Position numbers and translations under genes: made by a program. Shown here in pieces: positions 23,090 to 36,735 of a stretch of DNA of 64,000 nt. Origin of the DNA: Nemophila menziesii (taxonomy: Eukaryota; Streptophyta; Magnoliopsida; Boraginales; Hydrophyllaceae); the NCBI GenBank assembly GCA_029959085.1, contig JARWIR010000017.1, positions 24,169,507 to 24,233,506 on the forward strand, read 5' to 3'. Within the stretch, counting starts at the first letter, position 1, and each line of letters begins with the position of its first letter. The notes beneath the pieces were generated by a model. That model made no database searches, was not told where the DNA came from, and saw only the letters and a list, made by a program, of their open reading frames with translations.

Positions 23090-23979
23090 CCAAGGGGTCT
23101 TGAAGACACCCCCTATTTCCATTTCCAACTTTATTTTCCTTCTCTTCTTATTAAAGACCTTAAATTAGATCGTACACTATAATCCAAAAATCCAATTACA
23201 TTTTTATCGCCCTTTTGTTTTTTGTTTCCTATATATATTTTTTCAAGATTTTATAGAAACCTAATTCACTTTTCCTTTTCCTATCTCACACTCTCTCTTG
23301 ACATGGAACAAAAAACTAAAAAAAATACCGTCTGGCTCTCTTCTCCGGAGCACATAACCGCCGTCAGTCGAAGGAGTAGCATCTCCGTTCACAACTAGTT
23401 TCACGAAGGTGAGTCGTGCTTCGAACGAGATCTATAAGCTCGAAACAACAATGGCCAGATCCTGGAGCTCCGAGATAAGCAACTCGAAAGCTCCGTCAAA
23501 GTCAACACGAAGGACAATAGAGATTGCCGGCGATGTCCAACGCGAATGAGGCATCCAGATCTCCGGTGAGTTCCAGCCCGAAGAAGAAGTAGCATCATAC
23601 CCGTTTTGAGATCTCTGGCGTTCTCTAATGGCTCGAGCCAGATCTGCTGTTGCAGCTCCGTTCCGTTCCGTTCCACCATTATCGGAGATCTGACCAAGCT
23701 CCGTTCGAGCAAGTAGCCGGTGAAGAGAAGCTCCGAACTCGCGCAGTCATGGAAGAAGCTATCCTCGAGCTCAGGTGGAAGAAGCTCCGGTGACGAGCTA
23801 GTATGATTTATATGATGTGTTTTTAGCTTCGAGCTGCTTCAGAACTCGAGAAAGAAGGCGTATATGGCTGCTACTCCGAGTGGCGGCAATTTTCTCGGGC
23901 AAGGAAATGTGTCGTCGGAGCTTATGGCGAAAAACAATGTATAGTTTTTTTTTGTAATTTGACCAGGAGGGAGCTGTTG

Positions 23980-23982
<3 letters not shown>

Positions 23983-24046
<64 letters not shown>
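23983..24046. repeat. (AT)n microsatellite
   Basis: About 30 uninterrupted dinucleotide units. Likely polymorphic. Confidence 0.95.
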
Positions 24047-24049
<3 letters not shown>

Positions 24050-24177
24050 TCGTAAGATTTGGTCAAACCAGATTTTTTAGTTAGTTTTTATTTTTATTTT
24101 TTGTTGTTGTAATTAGTTAGTTTTGTCTATTAAAATGTAGTTAGTTTGTAATGTAATAAAATATTGTTAGTTTTTAT

Positions 24178-24372
24178 CGAATACTCATTAATTTTATAGC
24201 ATACTCATTAATGTCATAGGATACTAACTGTTTTTTATAGAGTACTCACAATTTTTTATGGAGTACTCGCTATTTTTTAATGGATACTCTATATTTTATG
24301 AATATTACTCACTGTTTTAATTCCGATATACATTGTTTTTTTTGATTTTCATTGTTTTTCGATACTCTATGT
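24178..24372. repeat. Degenerate array of ggatactcattgtttttta-like units
   Basis: Seven or so imperfect units of about 25-30 bp, each with a atactca core followed by a T-rich part. Confidence 0.6.
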
Positions 24373-24590
24373 TTTTTCTGGTGTTTGGTGGTTGGAGTCG
24401 GAGGTCGAGGTCGGTGGTCGGAGGTAGGTGGGTAGTGGAGAGAGATGAACAGTGACATCACTCCTTTTGTCTTTTAGTGTTAATAAGGGTATTTTAGTAT
24501 GTGGTCATCTTTGAGATCTCTTTAAAGAAGAAAGATTCTCACTAGTTCCTATAGGAAGAGAATCTAGTCTCCAAGACCCTCCGTGTCAAT

Positions 24591-25671
24591 CACCCTTAAA
24601 ATTATACAGTAAAAGACTAAAAAGTAAATGTGAGATATGATGGAGAGAGATATAGCTCAAGATTGCGTACTCACCACTAGTATGACAAGAGACTATTTGT
24701 AATATAAGGGAAAATTGATAATTTCACTTGCTAGCCAGATTTCTAAAGTCACCTTAAGTTTCTCACGAACAAGTATTGGGCCGCTATCTATAATCCTTGG
24801 ACCCTCTTTCGAGCAGATCCTACAAAATTGTATAACACCTAAAGTTCTATCCCTAATTGGTTATTTAGTTAGTTTAGATCTTCAAATTATCAAACTCAAC
24901 TAAACAATTGTAAGTAATAGCTACCATAACTCAATATATGACCAAGATAAAGAATTTCAATAAGCACAAGAATTAAAATGAATAAGCAATCCATAATCAA
25001 ATTAAATTAGCATGTAATTCCAAATTTCATAGAAACGTAATCTCAAATCAAAGCTAGGGTTCATACATGTGTAATATTAAGTTAAAATATGTTTAGTTCA
25101 TGTTTGGATAGTAAAAAAATAATAATTAAAGATATAATATGGAGGTTAAAAAAAAAAGAATTACACTATAGATTGATCTTGTGTAGTTGTCGTCTAGCTT
25201 TTCTTACTCCTCTCTTGCTCCCCAAAATAATAATAATGAAAGTGTAATGAAGTGTGTCTAAAAAACTAAATTCTACTAATACATATTAGAAAATTTGGAG
25301 ATTTAAGTCATAGGCCCAGATAGTAGGTCAAAAGTGGCATGTGAACTTCTTTGTTAAATCTGGACTTCTCTCGCCAGTTTCCTAAATGTCCATAACTTTC
25401 TCGTTTCAATTTGGAATTGATTTCCGTTTCTTCTCTCACGTTCTTCTCACAAGCGTTTCGGTACCATTTTCCACCAAAGACAAAAAAAGCTTCCATATAT
25501 TTTTTTAATCTATTTATTCCACTAGTCATATCGATTTACCATACCAATAATCTCCCAACGGGAAGACCATAAGTACTCAAAAATTACTACTAGTTCAACT
25601 AAAATTATTTTTAAGCCTATCAAATAAATTAAAATAGGTATTTGTACACCACTCTATGGATTACACTCAAC
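24591..25671. other. Intergenic or LTR-derived DNA, no gene
   Basis: AT-rich sequence, probably including the rest of the Gypsy LTR seen at 22848-23089. Frames at 24715-24903 and 25308-25529 show no domain. Confidence 0.35.
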
Positions 25672-26066
25672 TAGGCTTGTAAACGATTCAAGGCGCTCAC
25701 GATCAGCTCGATCTCGGCTCGTGGAAAAGCTCGTTCGTTTATATAAACGAACAAAAAAGTTTGTTCGAACTCGTTCGTTAAACAAACGAGTTCGTTCGAG
25801 CTCGTTCGTTAACTCGTTAAAAGTTTATGATCTGTAAATTAATATTTTAGTTATCAATAAATGTATTGTTAAACCTATAAATAAAATTATTCGTTAATAA
25901 CTCGAGATCGGCTCGAAAAGAACTCGTTCGATATGTTAACAAGTTTTGAAATTTGAGCTCGCCTCGACTCGTTAAAATTTGAGATCGACTCAACTTGTCT
26001 CGTAAATCTTATCAAACAATCTTTCATATCTATTATTCGCATCGACTCGGTTCGTTTACAACCCTA
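25672..26066. mobile_element. hAT-type MITE, copy 1
   Basis: A 395-bp element with termini taggcttgtaaacga and ..ttcgtttacaaccct(a), and a perfect 8-bp duplication cactcaac at 25664-25671 and 26067-26074. The subterminal parts are dense in ctcgttcg and ctcgactcg repeats on both strands. Sister copy at 36736-37143. Confidence 0.92.
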
Positions 26067-27220
26067 CACTCAACAATTAGAAGATACTGATCAAGTATTA
26101 CCTTCTATATTCGAATAAGATCACCACTCGATTTCTTTGAAATCTCAAGATAGTCAATCTATTGTCCTTCTCGCCAATGAAAGGAAAGTGTGTAGAATTG
26201 ATTAATGAATTAGGTTCAAAAGACAAATTATCCTGACCAAGACCTAACTCCAAATTCGTGCAGTTAAATTCTTAATGATGAACAATTACATCTTTCGATA
26301 AAGTATTAGCCTACAAACAAAGATAATTCATCCCAGAACCAAACCCTAAAATTAAACTCTGGCGAGACAGGTAGACAATTAAAGAAACCCCAAGATTCGG
26401 GACCCTGAGATAAAAAATAATCACCAAGGGGTTAATACCACCCAAAATTCTCCGAACAAGCCATGCATCCACACAATTCTACTCCACGAAGAATTAATAA
26501 CTCACATGACCCTTTAATTCCAACTTGCAATCCCTAAATTCATGACGATTTCTTTTGCTGTAAAGTTTAAGACAAGAAAAATCCATACTCACCAAGAAAA
26601 AACCATGAAAAGAACGTGGTCGGTAAAATAAGAGTATATGGAGCCCTCTTTTAACGGCAATCACTTTTTCTTTTGATCGCAATAGAAATCTTTATCAATT
26701 ACGTATTAGTGACGAATAAATACAGGCAAGCTCACTTCTAGCGACTAAAGTTGTGGCGGCTGTTGGTCCTTTTGGCGCAGTGAGAAAAGAAAAATGGCAG
26801 CATCATTTATCTGACAGCAAGTCATGGTTCATGGTTGGCCCGGGGACTAATTCTCGTCAACATCAGCCTTATCATGTCAGTCTTTTTCTATCAATCATGT
26901 CTTATACCGTTATACACATAAATAGTATCCTAGGTGGATTATAATTTTTTCTCGGGGTAAGCTGATAATGTCTCTTTTAAATTTTATATTATGTACAAAT
27001 TGCAATTTCATCTTTTCACGGGCTACAAAAATAAAAGAATGAAAACAAATTCCAGTACAAAACTCATCTAATGTCATTGAGGGGTTTGTCCCCAGACAAT
27101 GGCTTTACTATATATGTATACAAGTATATCCTATGCCGTTCCGAGGTTTGTCCCCGCTTTTAACTTCCTCTATATGTATATTTCATTTTGATTTATGTGA
27201 TCTTCTATGTTTAACCTTTG
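26067..27220. other. Intergenic, no gene seen
   Basis: Non-coding DNA downstream of the membrane-protein gene. The T-rich 27000-27220 stretch is probably its 3' UTR. Confidence 0.4.
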
Positions 27221-29569
27221 TTAATCTTTTGTATTAGCGTCTTCAATTCCAGATTCTAGCATTTCTTCTGGTGGATAATGAGGTTTCACAGAACCACTAA
27301 CTAAAGAATGGCGACTTTTTTCACGATGTGCCTCAACAGTCCATCCTAATACTAAAACCACCATTACCACAGCAAGGGACACCATTGATGTCCATTCCAT
27401 ATAAACATATCTTTTCATTGGTTCACAATGATTTTCCACAATTTCTCCGAAAGCCTCTTTTACCGTTTCGCATTCGATTAAGCTTTCCATCCCTGGAAAC
27501 ACATTTATTATCTTCTGTATCGAAGTTGTGTACGCTACCACTGTATCGAAATCATTTCTAGCTATTGGAATTCCTCCATTACAAGTTCCATCCTTCGAAT
27601 CCGGACAAGTTAACATCCTCAAAACCTTTAAAAAAACCAATAAAATATTAGAAAGTTAGAAACTACTTCTTTTTTAATATCTTAGAGTGTATTTTACATG
27701 TTTTAGACATATACCTGAGGTATATCGCCTATTCGGATCGTGTTCTCAGGACAATAATCTGCTTGGTAATCATAATTCGGAGCTGACGAGAAAGGATTGC
27801 ATATTTGTACAATATTTCCATATGATTTTTTTATGTTATCATTAACCTCGTTAACTAAATTTGAAACGCCTTGACTAACTTCATGAAGGATTGATTTTGC
27901 TGATAATAACTCATCACACGGAAGAATTGAGCTCAAACTGTTGTTATATGGATCTTGTTGAAAGCCTTCAAGTGCTGTACACGTATCTTCTGCAAACCTA
28001 CAATTACATAATTTTAAATAGTTAATATCATTTTCTATCTTGTCTCATAAAAAGAAGAAAAAAAATTTAGCCTTACTTTTCTAAGAAGAAGTATATTCCA
28101 AAGAATAACCAGCAAAAGAAAGTTAGCGCCCAACAAATCGCTACAAACCTGCAAAAAATTATATTACATTAGTTATTACAAAGCACATGAAATAAATATA
28201 GAATCGGATTTATAGTAGTAATAAAAGCTACTCACAATCGAATAATCTTTGGTAGCCTTAATACTCCAAAAACTGCAATACACAAAGATGAAATCTAAAG
28301 AATGAGTAAGGTATTATTTGCAACTTTCACAAAACATATGGATTAACAGAGCAATTAACCGTTATTTAACTAACCTGATAAGCAAATAGCTGCAACCAAA
28401 TTTAATGAAAAAATTACTATAGTTATTGTATTCCTGCGTATCAAAAGAAACAAATATGCTCAATTGTGACTGCATTTCGAGGCAAGGGTATATTTGACTA
28501 GTTTTAAAAAGCTTACGCTATTTCGAGACCTTTGTCGATTGCACCCCTGTGTTTATCTGCTCCGTTTTGTATATCATAAGCTTGAGAATCAAGCCTCTGA
28601 GATGTAGTACCAAGGAATTTCGAAGCTTCACTAGTTTCATTGCTATTTGTTTTTTCTAGACTTGTAATCATATCTTTTATTGCTCCGGTTGTGTTATACA
28701 AAGTTTCGGATGCTTCATCAGCTGTATCAATTAAAATATCTATTACTGTTTTTACTCTTGAATGAAACTTATCATTCCCTCCAAGAACTAATCCACACCC
28801 AATTCTGAAAAGATTCAGTTAAAATGCCTTAGTAATGATTAACATTTTGTGCACGTAACATGAGTAATTGAGTATCTTACATTGCTAAACCTGTGAAGAA
28901 AATTGCTGAAAGAATAGGCCAAAAATAGGAATATTGCATATGATGACATATTCTTATTCTCTTCTTCAATTTTCTCCTGTTATAACAACACACAGCGTTG
29001 ACTATAAGAATCATTCCATAGCCTAAACCGCACAAAAGCCATATCATTGCCATTGCGTATCCATATATACCCGTAAATACAGTTGACTGCACGTACAAAC
29101 GAAATTGATCTGAATGTTTATATATATAATAATGATGATTATACTCAGAAGAGCTAATGATGAAATTAATAAGACTTACACTCCAATAATGTTTGTTTGT
29201 TACATCATATCCTCCTTTATACTTGTTGAAACTATCTAAAGGATCTATTCTCTCTGCTGCTGGTTCTGACACATTGTATTCTGTACTCATCAAATGTCTT
29301 CCTGGATTATCAAAAAACATTATGGGAAAAATTAAATTAAATGAAAAATTTGTATCTTATTAGCCACAATATTTGGTGCCCCTAGCTATCTATAAATCAT
29401 TCCTGACTTTGCATGTTCAATCAATATATGAAAAAGAATGAAAAGTGCAAGTTTCATGTTGCTCACCTAATGGTAGGATGGTGTTAGATACTGATAAGGT
29501 TGTAAATCCAGAGAGTTGAGTGATGTTTATGAACATCATCATTATCATCACCATCATGATCGTTTTCAT
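27221..29569 (-). CDS. Multi-pass plant membrane protein, complete, nine exons
   Basis: The exons are 29569-29467, 29301-29180, 29086-28881, 28804-28517, 28433-28375, 28272-28236, 28148-28077, 27997-27715 and 27625-27221. All introns are GT-AG and the phases join to 524 residues. The protein starts with a signal-like Met-rich hydrophobic segment (residues 1-22) and then has the family motif DPLDSFNKYKGGYDVTNKHYW (about 55-74). Hydrophobic spans follow at about 78-106, 128-152, 240-262, 271-293 and 470-488. A soluble loop at 155-238 lies between spans 2 and 3. A Cys-bearing loop at 294-468 (C in DTCTALEGF, ILPCDE, QICNPF, DYCPEN, LTCPD, TCNGG) is probably extracellular. This layout matches an uncharacterised plant transmembrane family I recall from Arabidopsis At2g12400/At2g25270. 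No catalytic motif is evident and function is unknown. No frameshift or stop was seen. Confidence 0.92.
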
Positions 29570-30788
29570 TTTTTGGTATATATATATTATCTGAGATTAT
29601 GTAGATAAATTGTTAATTTAAAATTCATGTAAATATATATGTATACGTCTTGCTACTCTATTTATAGCTACTCACTTTAATGTCATGACTAAAGAATAAA
29701 AGTCTTTAATACCATTCAATGCATAGTAGACCAGAAAGAAGAATACACACTCACGGAGACTAAGTCTATTTAAAACATATCTAATTTATGGCTACCAATT
29801 ACCTAATTACAGGCCACTACAGTACAAGACGTAATATAAACGGTGAATTAATAATTTTCAAGACTTTATTAAAAGCATTTCTGCTCAATTACCAGATTTT
29901 TTTTTTTTTGAATCGTTACCCGAATGAGAATTAGGATAAGCTTATAAAAATTCAAACATACATTTATGAAAAGATCTCCTTTTTCAAGATGAGGATATAA
30001 AATTTATTATATAAAAACATAAAGGATGAGAAAAAGAGTCAAAAAGTACTGCATCAACTTTTTAATTTGTTTTAAGTCAAAAATAGCCAAAACTAAGTTG
30101 GTGTATGTTTTGTGAAGGGATCCTTCATCCTAAACTTATAAATCAAACTAGTACGTAGGTAAGGATCGATCAAGAATGAAGGGTGTCATGCATACAATAT
30201 TAATCATTTCTGTCTGAAGCTAAGTTATGTTAGAAACCATTATAAAAAAGAAATTTTATGTTCTAAACAAATACAGAAACTGTTTCATAGTATTAATACA
30301 ATAACCATAGAATTATGAATACAATATCATATGTTGGTGTGGCACAGGTGTTAGAATAACGAAAGATTAGTCCTATTTTAGAAAGGGTGTAGATAAACCT
30401 TGTAAGATGACTTGTTTAGGACGACGATGTTTCTTCTACCTCGTAAGATCATCAAATTTTACGGTCTTTGTTTGCTTCATTTTATCTCATCGCTTGTCTT
30501 GTTTTGTTTTATTTTCTTTTGTTTTTTAAGTTATTTTTGAAACGATGAAAGATAAAGAAATGAACGTAAACTGATGACTATATATAGGTGGTATTGGTTT
30601 AACGAGAAAATAAAGGCGGGTTTCTAGAATGGTATAAAATTCCCAGCAGCCTCCAGTTTCAGTGCTTAAGACAAAAAGACTTTTGTGAATAGCGCCTGAA
30701 GGCTTCTATAAAATTCAAACCTTTTAAAACCCAATTAATTAGTCAAAAACACATGTAGGATTAAAAGTTCTTGCAGTATAAATATATT
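29570..30788. other. Upstream region of the membrane-protein gene
   Basis: This holds the 5' UTR and promoter of the minus-strand gene; tatatatatta-like text at 29577-29592 and a tataaata-like block near 29650-29670 are TATA candidates. Beyond about 29,750 I see only AT-rich intergenic DNA. Confidence 0.4.
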
Positions 30789-30800
30789 AGTAATTCATAT

Positions 30801-33355
30801 TTTTTTTATTACGTCGAAGATCCAAGGATCATGTTACCCAAATAAAACAAACTAGTCTATTACATTATTAATTAAATCGGGACTATATATCACCCTAGGC
30901 GACTTATAACCCATACGATCCTTCGTGAGAAGGCTCCAAATGCCACAGGGGGGGTTCCCAAGAAGTATGAACTCGTCGCTATTCTTCCATCCTTTCTAAG
31001 CCAACCAATCTGCACAACTGTTGGCTTCCCTATAAATGCCTCTTAGACGGTAGTCCTTGTTCCTGTCCAAAATCGAGCGAATTTGTCTAATCCAAAGTGC
31101 CCCAGGTCCGCGCCCATCCACTGTACTTTGAATAAGATCGATCACCTCCCAGGAGTCTACTTCCACGGTCACCTCATGAAAACCCATTCTCTCTACCATC
31201 CTCAAACCTTCCCATAATGCTATCAACTCTATGATGACCGGCGAGTCATGAAAAATCCTTATACTGAAACCTCCAAGCCAATCACCATTGCTATCCCTTA
31301 CAATTCCACCTCCTCCACCACTCCGATTCCGGCTATTATAACTTCCATCCGTATTAAGTTTGACTCATCTCGAAGGCCTTGACCATCCAATTAGGGATAT
31401 CCTATCCTTTCTTGATACGGAAAGCCCGGGCAATTGTCCCCAAGCTCTCGAAAACCCAATAGCTACATGCTTCGCCTTCCTTACCAACGCTATTTCATTT
31501 GGAAATACTCCCTCGTTAAATACCACTTCGTTACGTTGTTTCCATATAGTGTCAATAAGGGCGACAAAGAAAACGCTCCACCCCACTCCGGCAAATAGCA
31601 TAATATTCGAAATGTTTTTAGTCCACCATTCTCGGTCATTTATCGCCAACCCGGTCCCCTCAAAATGCTGATTTCCAGCTTCTGATCTGCGCACCAGGTC
31701 ACTTGAAAGTTCCCGCTGTTGCCGCTGGTTTCCCTCCAATTCCCTTGCTCCGCCTCGCCAAATCCACTTCCAGCAACGGCCAAATCACAGGACCTGAAAT
31801 CAGCCCACTTCTGGACCTGCTGTTCTCGGTTTGTGCTGAAGATACAGCCCTGTTCGTCGAGGTACAGGCCCCCAGGGACCTGCGGTGCAAATAAAAAAAA
31901 TTAGCCTGCAATCCCAACCCCCCACCCCCTGCTCCCCTATCCGCAGCAACATCAAGAAGCTCAGGAGCACCACCTCACTGAGACCATCTCCTCTAGTAAC
32001 AAGTTGATCACCAAGCCTCAATACTTCACTTCTAATAATTGCCCAGACCCTCCTGGTCTTTGAACATTTCCTAAAAAGATGAATTGCACATTCCACCTCA
32101 CTACCACATAACTGACACATTTCCGGCACGTTTAAATCCCGTTTAACAAGGTTTCCTCTAGTAGCAATTCTTTCACGGACTGCTCGCCACAAGAGTACCC
32201 GGATTCGCTGTGAAGACTTAATCCGCCAAATTTTCTTCCACAAATATGCCATATCCGGATCAGGGGGCTCGAGACTTCGCGCTACTGACCTTACCGAAAA
32301 TTCTTCATTCCCTTCATGTAACCATGACACAAAATCTCCTTGCACCCCTTCAACCTCTACCTTGATCCCTGCTAACTCCACTAGCTTGGATGGTGGAAGA
32401 AACCTATGAAACGCCTCCCAATTACACGCACCATCCGAACGAATGTAATCCCGAACTCTTCTAGTCAACTCACTAGCTTCAAATATGCCTATGACATAAT
32501 CAATTAGAGGTGATTCCCCTACCCATATATCACACCAGAATGCTACCATATCTCCCTTGTATACTACCCACCTGGAACCTCTTCTAATTACCTCAAGACC
32601 CTTCACGATTGCACTACACATCCTCGAGTCCGTTTGTATGCTCAAATATTTTTCCATCCAAGTTTACCCAAGAGCGCCTTGTTCATGTCCTCCGCTGAAC
32701 GAAATCCCAATCCACCGGCTTCTTTCGGCTTACAAACCTCACTCCAAGCAACCCAATTAATACACAAACGAACCCCAAATAAATTCCCTTCTGATTTTAT
32801 CAATTTCCTCACAAATATATCCCGGAAGGTGCTCTACTTGCATGATATATATAAGAGTTGCACTAAGAACTGACTGAGCTAGTGTAATGCTCCCCTCTAA
32901 GGACAATGTACTTCCCTTCCATTTCGCTAATTTACCCCGAAGATCATTCATGAATTCACCAAAGAACCCCTTCGACCGTCTTCCGGAAAGAATGTGGATC
33001 CCAAGGTATTTACCAATCCCATTGCTCCATTTGTATCCACTCCTCAAGCTGATACTAGAAGCCATTTCCTCTTCTACATTTTTCGAAAAATAGATAGTCG
33101 ACTTATCCTTGCTAATCTTCTGTCCCGCATTCCAACAGAATGTATCGAGAGATTCCTGTAAAAGCAAAAAACTATCAACAGTAGCTTCTGTAAATAAAAT
33201 CAAATCATCTGCAAAGAATATATGGGAGATAGGAGACCCCCCTGGACAGAGAAATAAAGGCTTCCACGCTCCACTTCGAACCAACTCTTGAATGATAGAT
33301 TTAGCCGCTCCATACAAATAACAAATAAGTACGGAGATTATTTTTTTTGACATTA
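30801..33355 (-). mobile_element. 5'-truncated LINE with RT, zf-RVT and RNase H
   Basis: The flanks agtaattcatat (30789-30800) and agtaattcacat (33356-33367) differ at one base and act as the target duplication; an A-tract (T-run at 30801) marks the 3' end. Going along the minus strand there is a reverse transcriptase piece (33365-32757) with the catalytic HIFFADDLILF and the LEGSITLAQSVLSA region. Next come zf-RVT (32657-31800) with IKSSQRIRVLLWRAV and CQLCGSEVECAIHLF. The linker WTKNISNIMLFAG and the RNase H end REANSCADWLA (31000) complete it. Stops and frameshifts separate the parts. The N-terminal two thirds of ORF2 and ORF1 are missing. Confidence 0.92.
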
Positions 33356-33420
33356 AGTAATTCACATCGAAAGTAGTTAATTTTAAATCAATATAAATAG
33401 CTATGTTAATGGTTAAAATA

Positions 33421-33640
33421 GGAAAAATACAACCGTGGGTACTCAGCGTTTCAGATTTTGACTTCTAGGTACCCAAAGTTTCAAACAGTCAGTACCCAAG
33501 TTTCTACTTTTTAACGTCGTTAATGCCAACCGTCAAGTTTTCTGTTAAATGCTGACGTGGCACCTACATGGCACTGACGTAGTGCGTATGTTTCACATTT
33601 TCCCTCCAAATTGCAGGGCATGTTCGTAAATCATAAAAAC
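33421..33640. mobile_element. Possible DNA-transposon terminus
   Basis: Sequence such as gtgggtactcagcgtttcag, aacgtcgttaatgccaaccgtcaa and gctgacgtggcac has the composition of terminal regions seen in several plant DNA transposon families. The partner end was not found. It may be the left part of the hAT-containing segment that follows. Confidence 0.3.
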
Positions 33641-33884
33641 CCATTAAAAATAGGAGAGATTACCCTAGTTCAACACGTGGAAAGGGTCTTTAGTCTAAGT
33701 CAGAAATTCAAAAGAGCTCAATGGTCTCTCCCATCTGCTTCCTCACGCCAACCTTCGTTTAAAGGTGAAACCCTCACGATTTTTTCTTGCTTTCAAGCTC
33801 TCTAGCATCTCTATTCACGTTGTTAAGGCTATACACTCCACTACATTCAAGATTCTCAAGCTTTTCACTGTAAAAAGCATTGGA

Positions 33885-35582
33885 AATGGGTGAGGGTGGT
33901 CCACTCGAAAATGACTCTAAACAAGAGCTAAATGATGTTGTTAATCCAAGAGGTATGCTCGATTTTTCTTTTTCATTAAGAATTTTGTGTTCCCTTTAGT
34001 GTTTGATGGTGTATAGGGTCTGAGTTTTGTGTTATCATGTTATTTGCAGGTAAGGTCTCAAGTAGTCATGCTCAAACCCAATCACAGGGGTTATCATCTC
34101 AAGCTATCATAGAGGAAGGGTTTGGGGAGTCCTTGAGTAAGTGTTCTAAGTTTATATCTGTAAAAGGATTTTTCGCTTTAATAAACTAATGCTTGAATTG
34201 AAGTGTTAAAAAACAATCTTTGTTTAATAGGAAAATGAAATTGAATAATATATTTTGATGTTTTGAAGCTTGTGTTGGTCAATTGTGTGTCATGTAGTAT
34301 GTAGGTTTACTTATGTAGGTGTGCATGTGTGTTTCTTGTCTCCAATAAAGGCATGCATTATTAGTAAAGAAAGTGTATTCTTAGTTGAGTATATAGCTTA
34401 ACATATCTGCAATTGATGTAGAAAATGCAAGCCATCAATGTTTTCCCTTTTTAGCTCTATGATGTTAAATGTAGTTAAAAAGTGTGTAAACGTCATTGCG
34501 TAAATAAAAGAGAAAGATATCTATGTATATATATAGTACTTAGCTATATTGGATTAGGTAATTGCATTAAATTAAGGCATAAAATTTAATTGCATACAAG
34601 TCCCTGGTTTCATACAAGTCTTTGGTTTCTAACTTGTGTTTTTGTTTTTAGCAAAACCTTTTAATTTAGATGTCTTCTTTGGTGGTGAATTCGAGGATGG
34701 GAAGCATAAAAGAGGGTCCATGATTCAATTCTTCAATTTTTACCATAAGAAGATGAGCATGACTAAACTCCGGGATATGGCTAAAACTCCAGGCTTTGGT
34801 AATGATGTTGAATTTTTCAACAGACCATTCGGGTCTTTGACACAAAGGCTTGTGCCAATTTCAACATATATTGGGGAGTTAATAGTATCAACATCATACT
34901 CTATGTGGCAGTTGCTTTAGATCTAAAGAAAAATATGCAATACCTTCAATGCTACTTCAGTTTTATGTATACACCAACTGAAAGTGAACTATTGCTCACT
35001 AAGGTTAAAGATGCTTTAACAAGGATTTTTAAAGCTTATGAAAAAACTGCTGCTCCTACTACACGCATAGTTGAAACTCCTTGTGTTCTTGGTGGTAGAT
35101 TTCAGTCTTTCATGGCTGAGAAACATCCTTCTAAAGGATCTGAATTAGATAGGTATCTAAAAGAAGATATAGAAGAGATGACTTCTAATTTTGACATTTT
35201 AACTTGGTGGAAAAGTAATTCTATAAGGTTTAAAGTGTTGTACCAACTTGCCAAACATGTGTTGGTTGTTCTAGTTTCAACTGCGGCATCTGAATCAGCC
35301 TTTAGCACTAGTGGGAGAGTACTTGATCGATTCAGAAGTTCTTTGTCCCCTAAAACCGTTGAAGCTTTAATTTGTACTCAAAATTGGCTCAGATATTCTC
35401 TTCCAATAAATCTTGGAGCATCAAAACAACTTGTGGAAGACTTGGAAGTTGAATTGGGTAAATTTTCAATCCTTAACTTTTTTTTTTTTGCAATTTGCGA
35501 GTCTAACTTGGAATTTTTAATGCTATCTAACTTGAAACTTTTTTCTTATGTAGGTTATTATGGTTTAGATGAATTTGAGTGA
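33885..35582 (+). pseudogene. hAT transposase pseudogene with C-terminal dimerisation domain
   Basis: A possible first exon starts at 33885 (MGEGGPLENDSKQEL) and is followed by a second at 34050-34136; both are Ser/Gln-rich. After a gap, shifted frames at 34650-34920 and 34905-35582 resume. They include LYVAVALDLKKNMQYLQ, a PTTRIVETPC spacer and then the hAT C-terminal dimerisation block DILTWWKSNSIRFKVLYQLA, ASESAFSTSGRVL and RSSLSPKTVEALICTQNWL (about 35198-35390). This is the RICESLEEPER/DAYSLEEPER type. The BED zinc finger and most of the catalytic core are absent and there is a frameshift near 34890, so it cannot be active. Confidence 0.85.
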
Positions 35583-36648
35583 CACTTCCCAATCTACTCT
35601 AACCGATTCAATGAATTAGCCAATAACCTTATGTAAGTTATAATTCAGTTTCATACTTAAATGACTTGCATTTCACTATACCAATGCATATAGACTAAAT
35701 ATTGCAACTCATGAGCTTCCTATGATGCAATTTAGGTGAATTTTGATTTGTATAGGTGTTTTTTTATGTACAATTGAGATGAGGAAGTAATTCATTTGAG
35801 ATGGCATTCTTTTGTCATGCATTTGTTAGTTGAAAATTGTAGTTTGTTTTGTAAACTTACCAAGTCCCTTGTACCTAAAGTTAAAGTGCTTGTGATGATT
35901 AAAAAACTAATCTGAAGCACTAATTAATATCCAATGATGATATATTAATACGAGGATATGAATTTCTTACTTCATTTCAGCATTACATTATTTAAACTAG
36001 AATTTGGAACTAAATATTGGAGGCATTGTACAACTTTTATGAAACAAGAATGAAATGGAATTTTGGAAGTTGGAATGGAGTGAATAAAGAGCTAAATATT
36101 TGTATCTTCAAACTCGACTCTTGGAATTGGAAATCAATGTTGTAGTTTTTTTTTTGGAAATGTTTGCCTTACATTTTGGTTTTGGATGTATTATTCTGTA
36201 ATTCAATTTCAAACAACTTTGGTGATTTGTCTATGTAATATCTTAATCTGTTTGGTTTTGGTAGTTTGAAAAGTTGTAATTTGTAATTCAAGGTTGTTTA
36301 TTCTTGTATGTGGTAATTCAAGTTGTTGATGACTAGATATGAACTTGAAATGTATTTTGTAAGTCATGGTTTAGTGATTTTAAAGTGTCTTTAATTGTTT
36401 GTGTTTTATTTCAAATTTTCAGGGACCAAATACTAAATAAGCAAAGTTAACCCGAAACAAAACCAAAACTAAACCAACCCGCAAAAACCGAACCCGCACC
36501 CGCACTTGAGAAACCATGACAAACCAACCCGCACCCATTTTAACTTGTTGAATTGGTTCTAGGTTTCAAAACCATAAAACCGCATGTGCAGTTTGGTTCT
36601 TGACTAGGGCGCAATGGGTCGGGTACCTGACCCGTGTGCACCCCTAGG
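35583..36648 (+). mobile_element. 3' region and right terminus of the hAT element
   Basis: Non-coding DNA runs from the transposase stop to a terminus ...cccgtgtgcacccctag. Its reverse complement starts ctaggggtgcacacgggt, as is common for hAT ends. The last 230 bp are rich in aaccaacccgcacc-like subterminal repeats. I could not find the left terminus, so the insertion is not delimited by a duplication. Confidence 0.65.
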
Positions 36649-36735
36649 TGCACGTATGGATAAATTTCTTACCGTTGCTCTACCACGACAATCTTTATAA
36701 TAATCGTAAGAGTATGAGATGATGTTGTTGCCAAG

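Larger units (their letters stand above)
23090..24590. mobile_element. Probable non-autonomous DNA element with GC-rich core
   Basis: The ends aaggggtcttgaagacacc and, on the other strand, ggagggtcttggagactag are imperfect inverted repeats. The interior has a GC-rich part (23340-23880), an AT microsatellite and a short-period array. I could not find a convincing target duplication, so the superfamily is open. The reading frame at 23401-23712 (minus) is low-complexity and not recognised. Confidence 0.45.

Noticed and set aside
23401..23712. Minus frame rich in Arg, Ser and Leu
   Set aside because: Low-complexity interior of a probable DNA element; the opposite strand is equally open in places.
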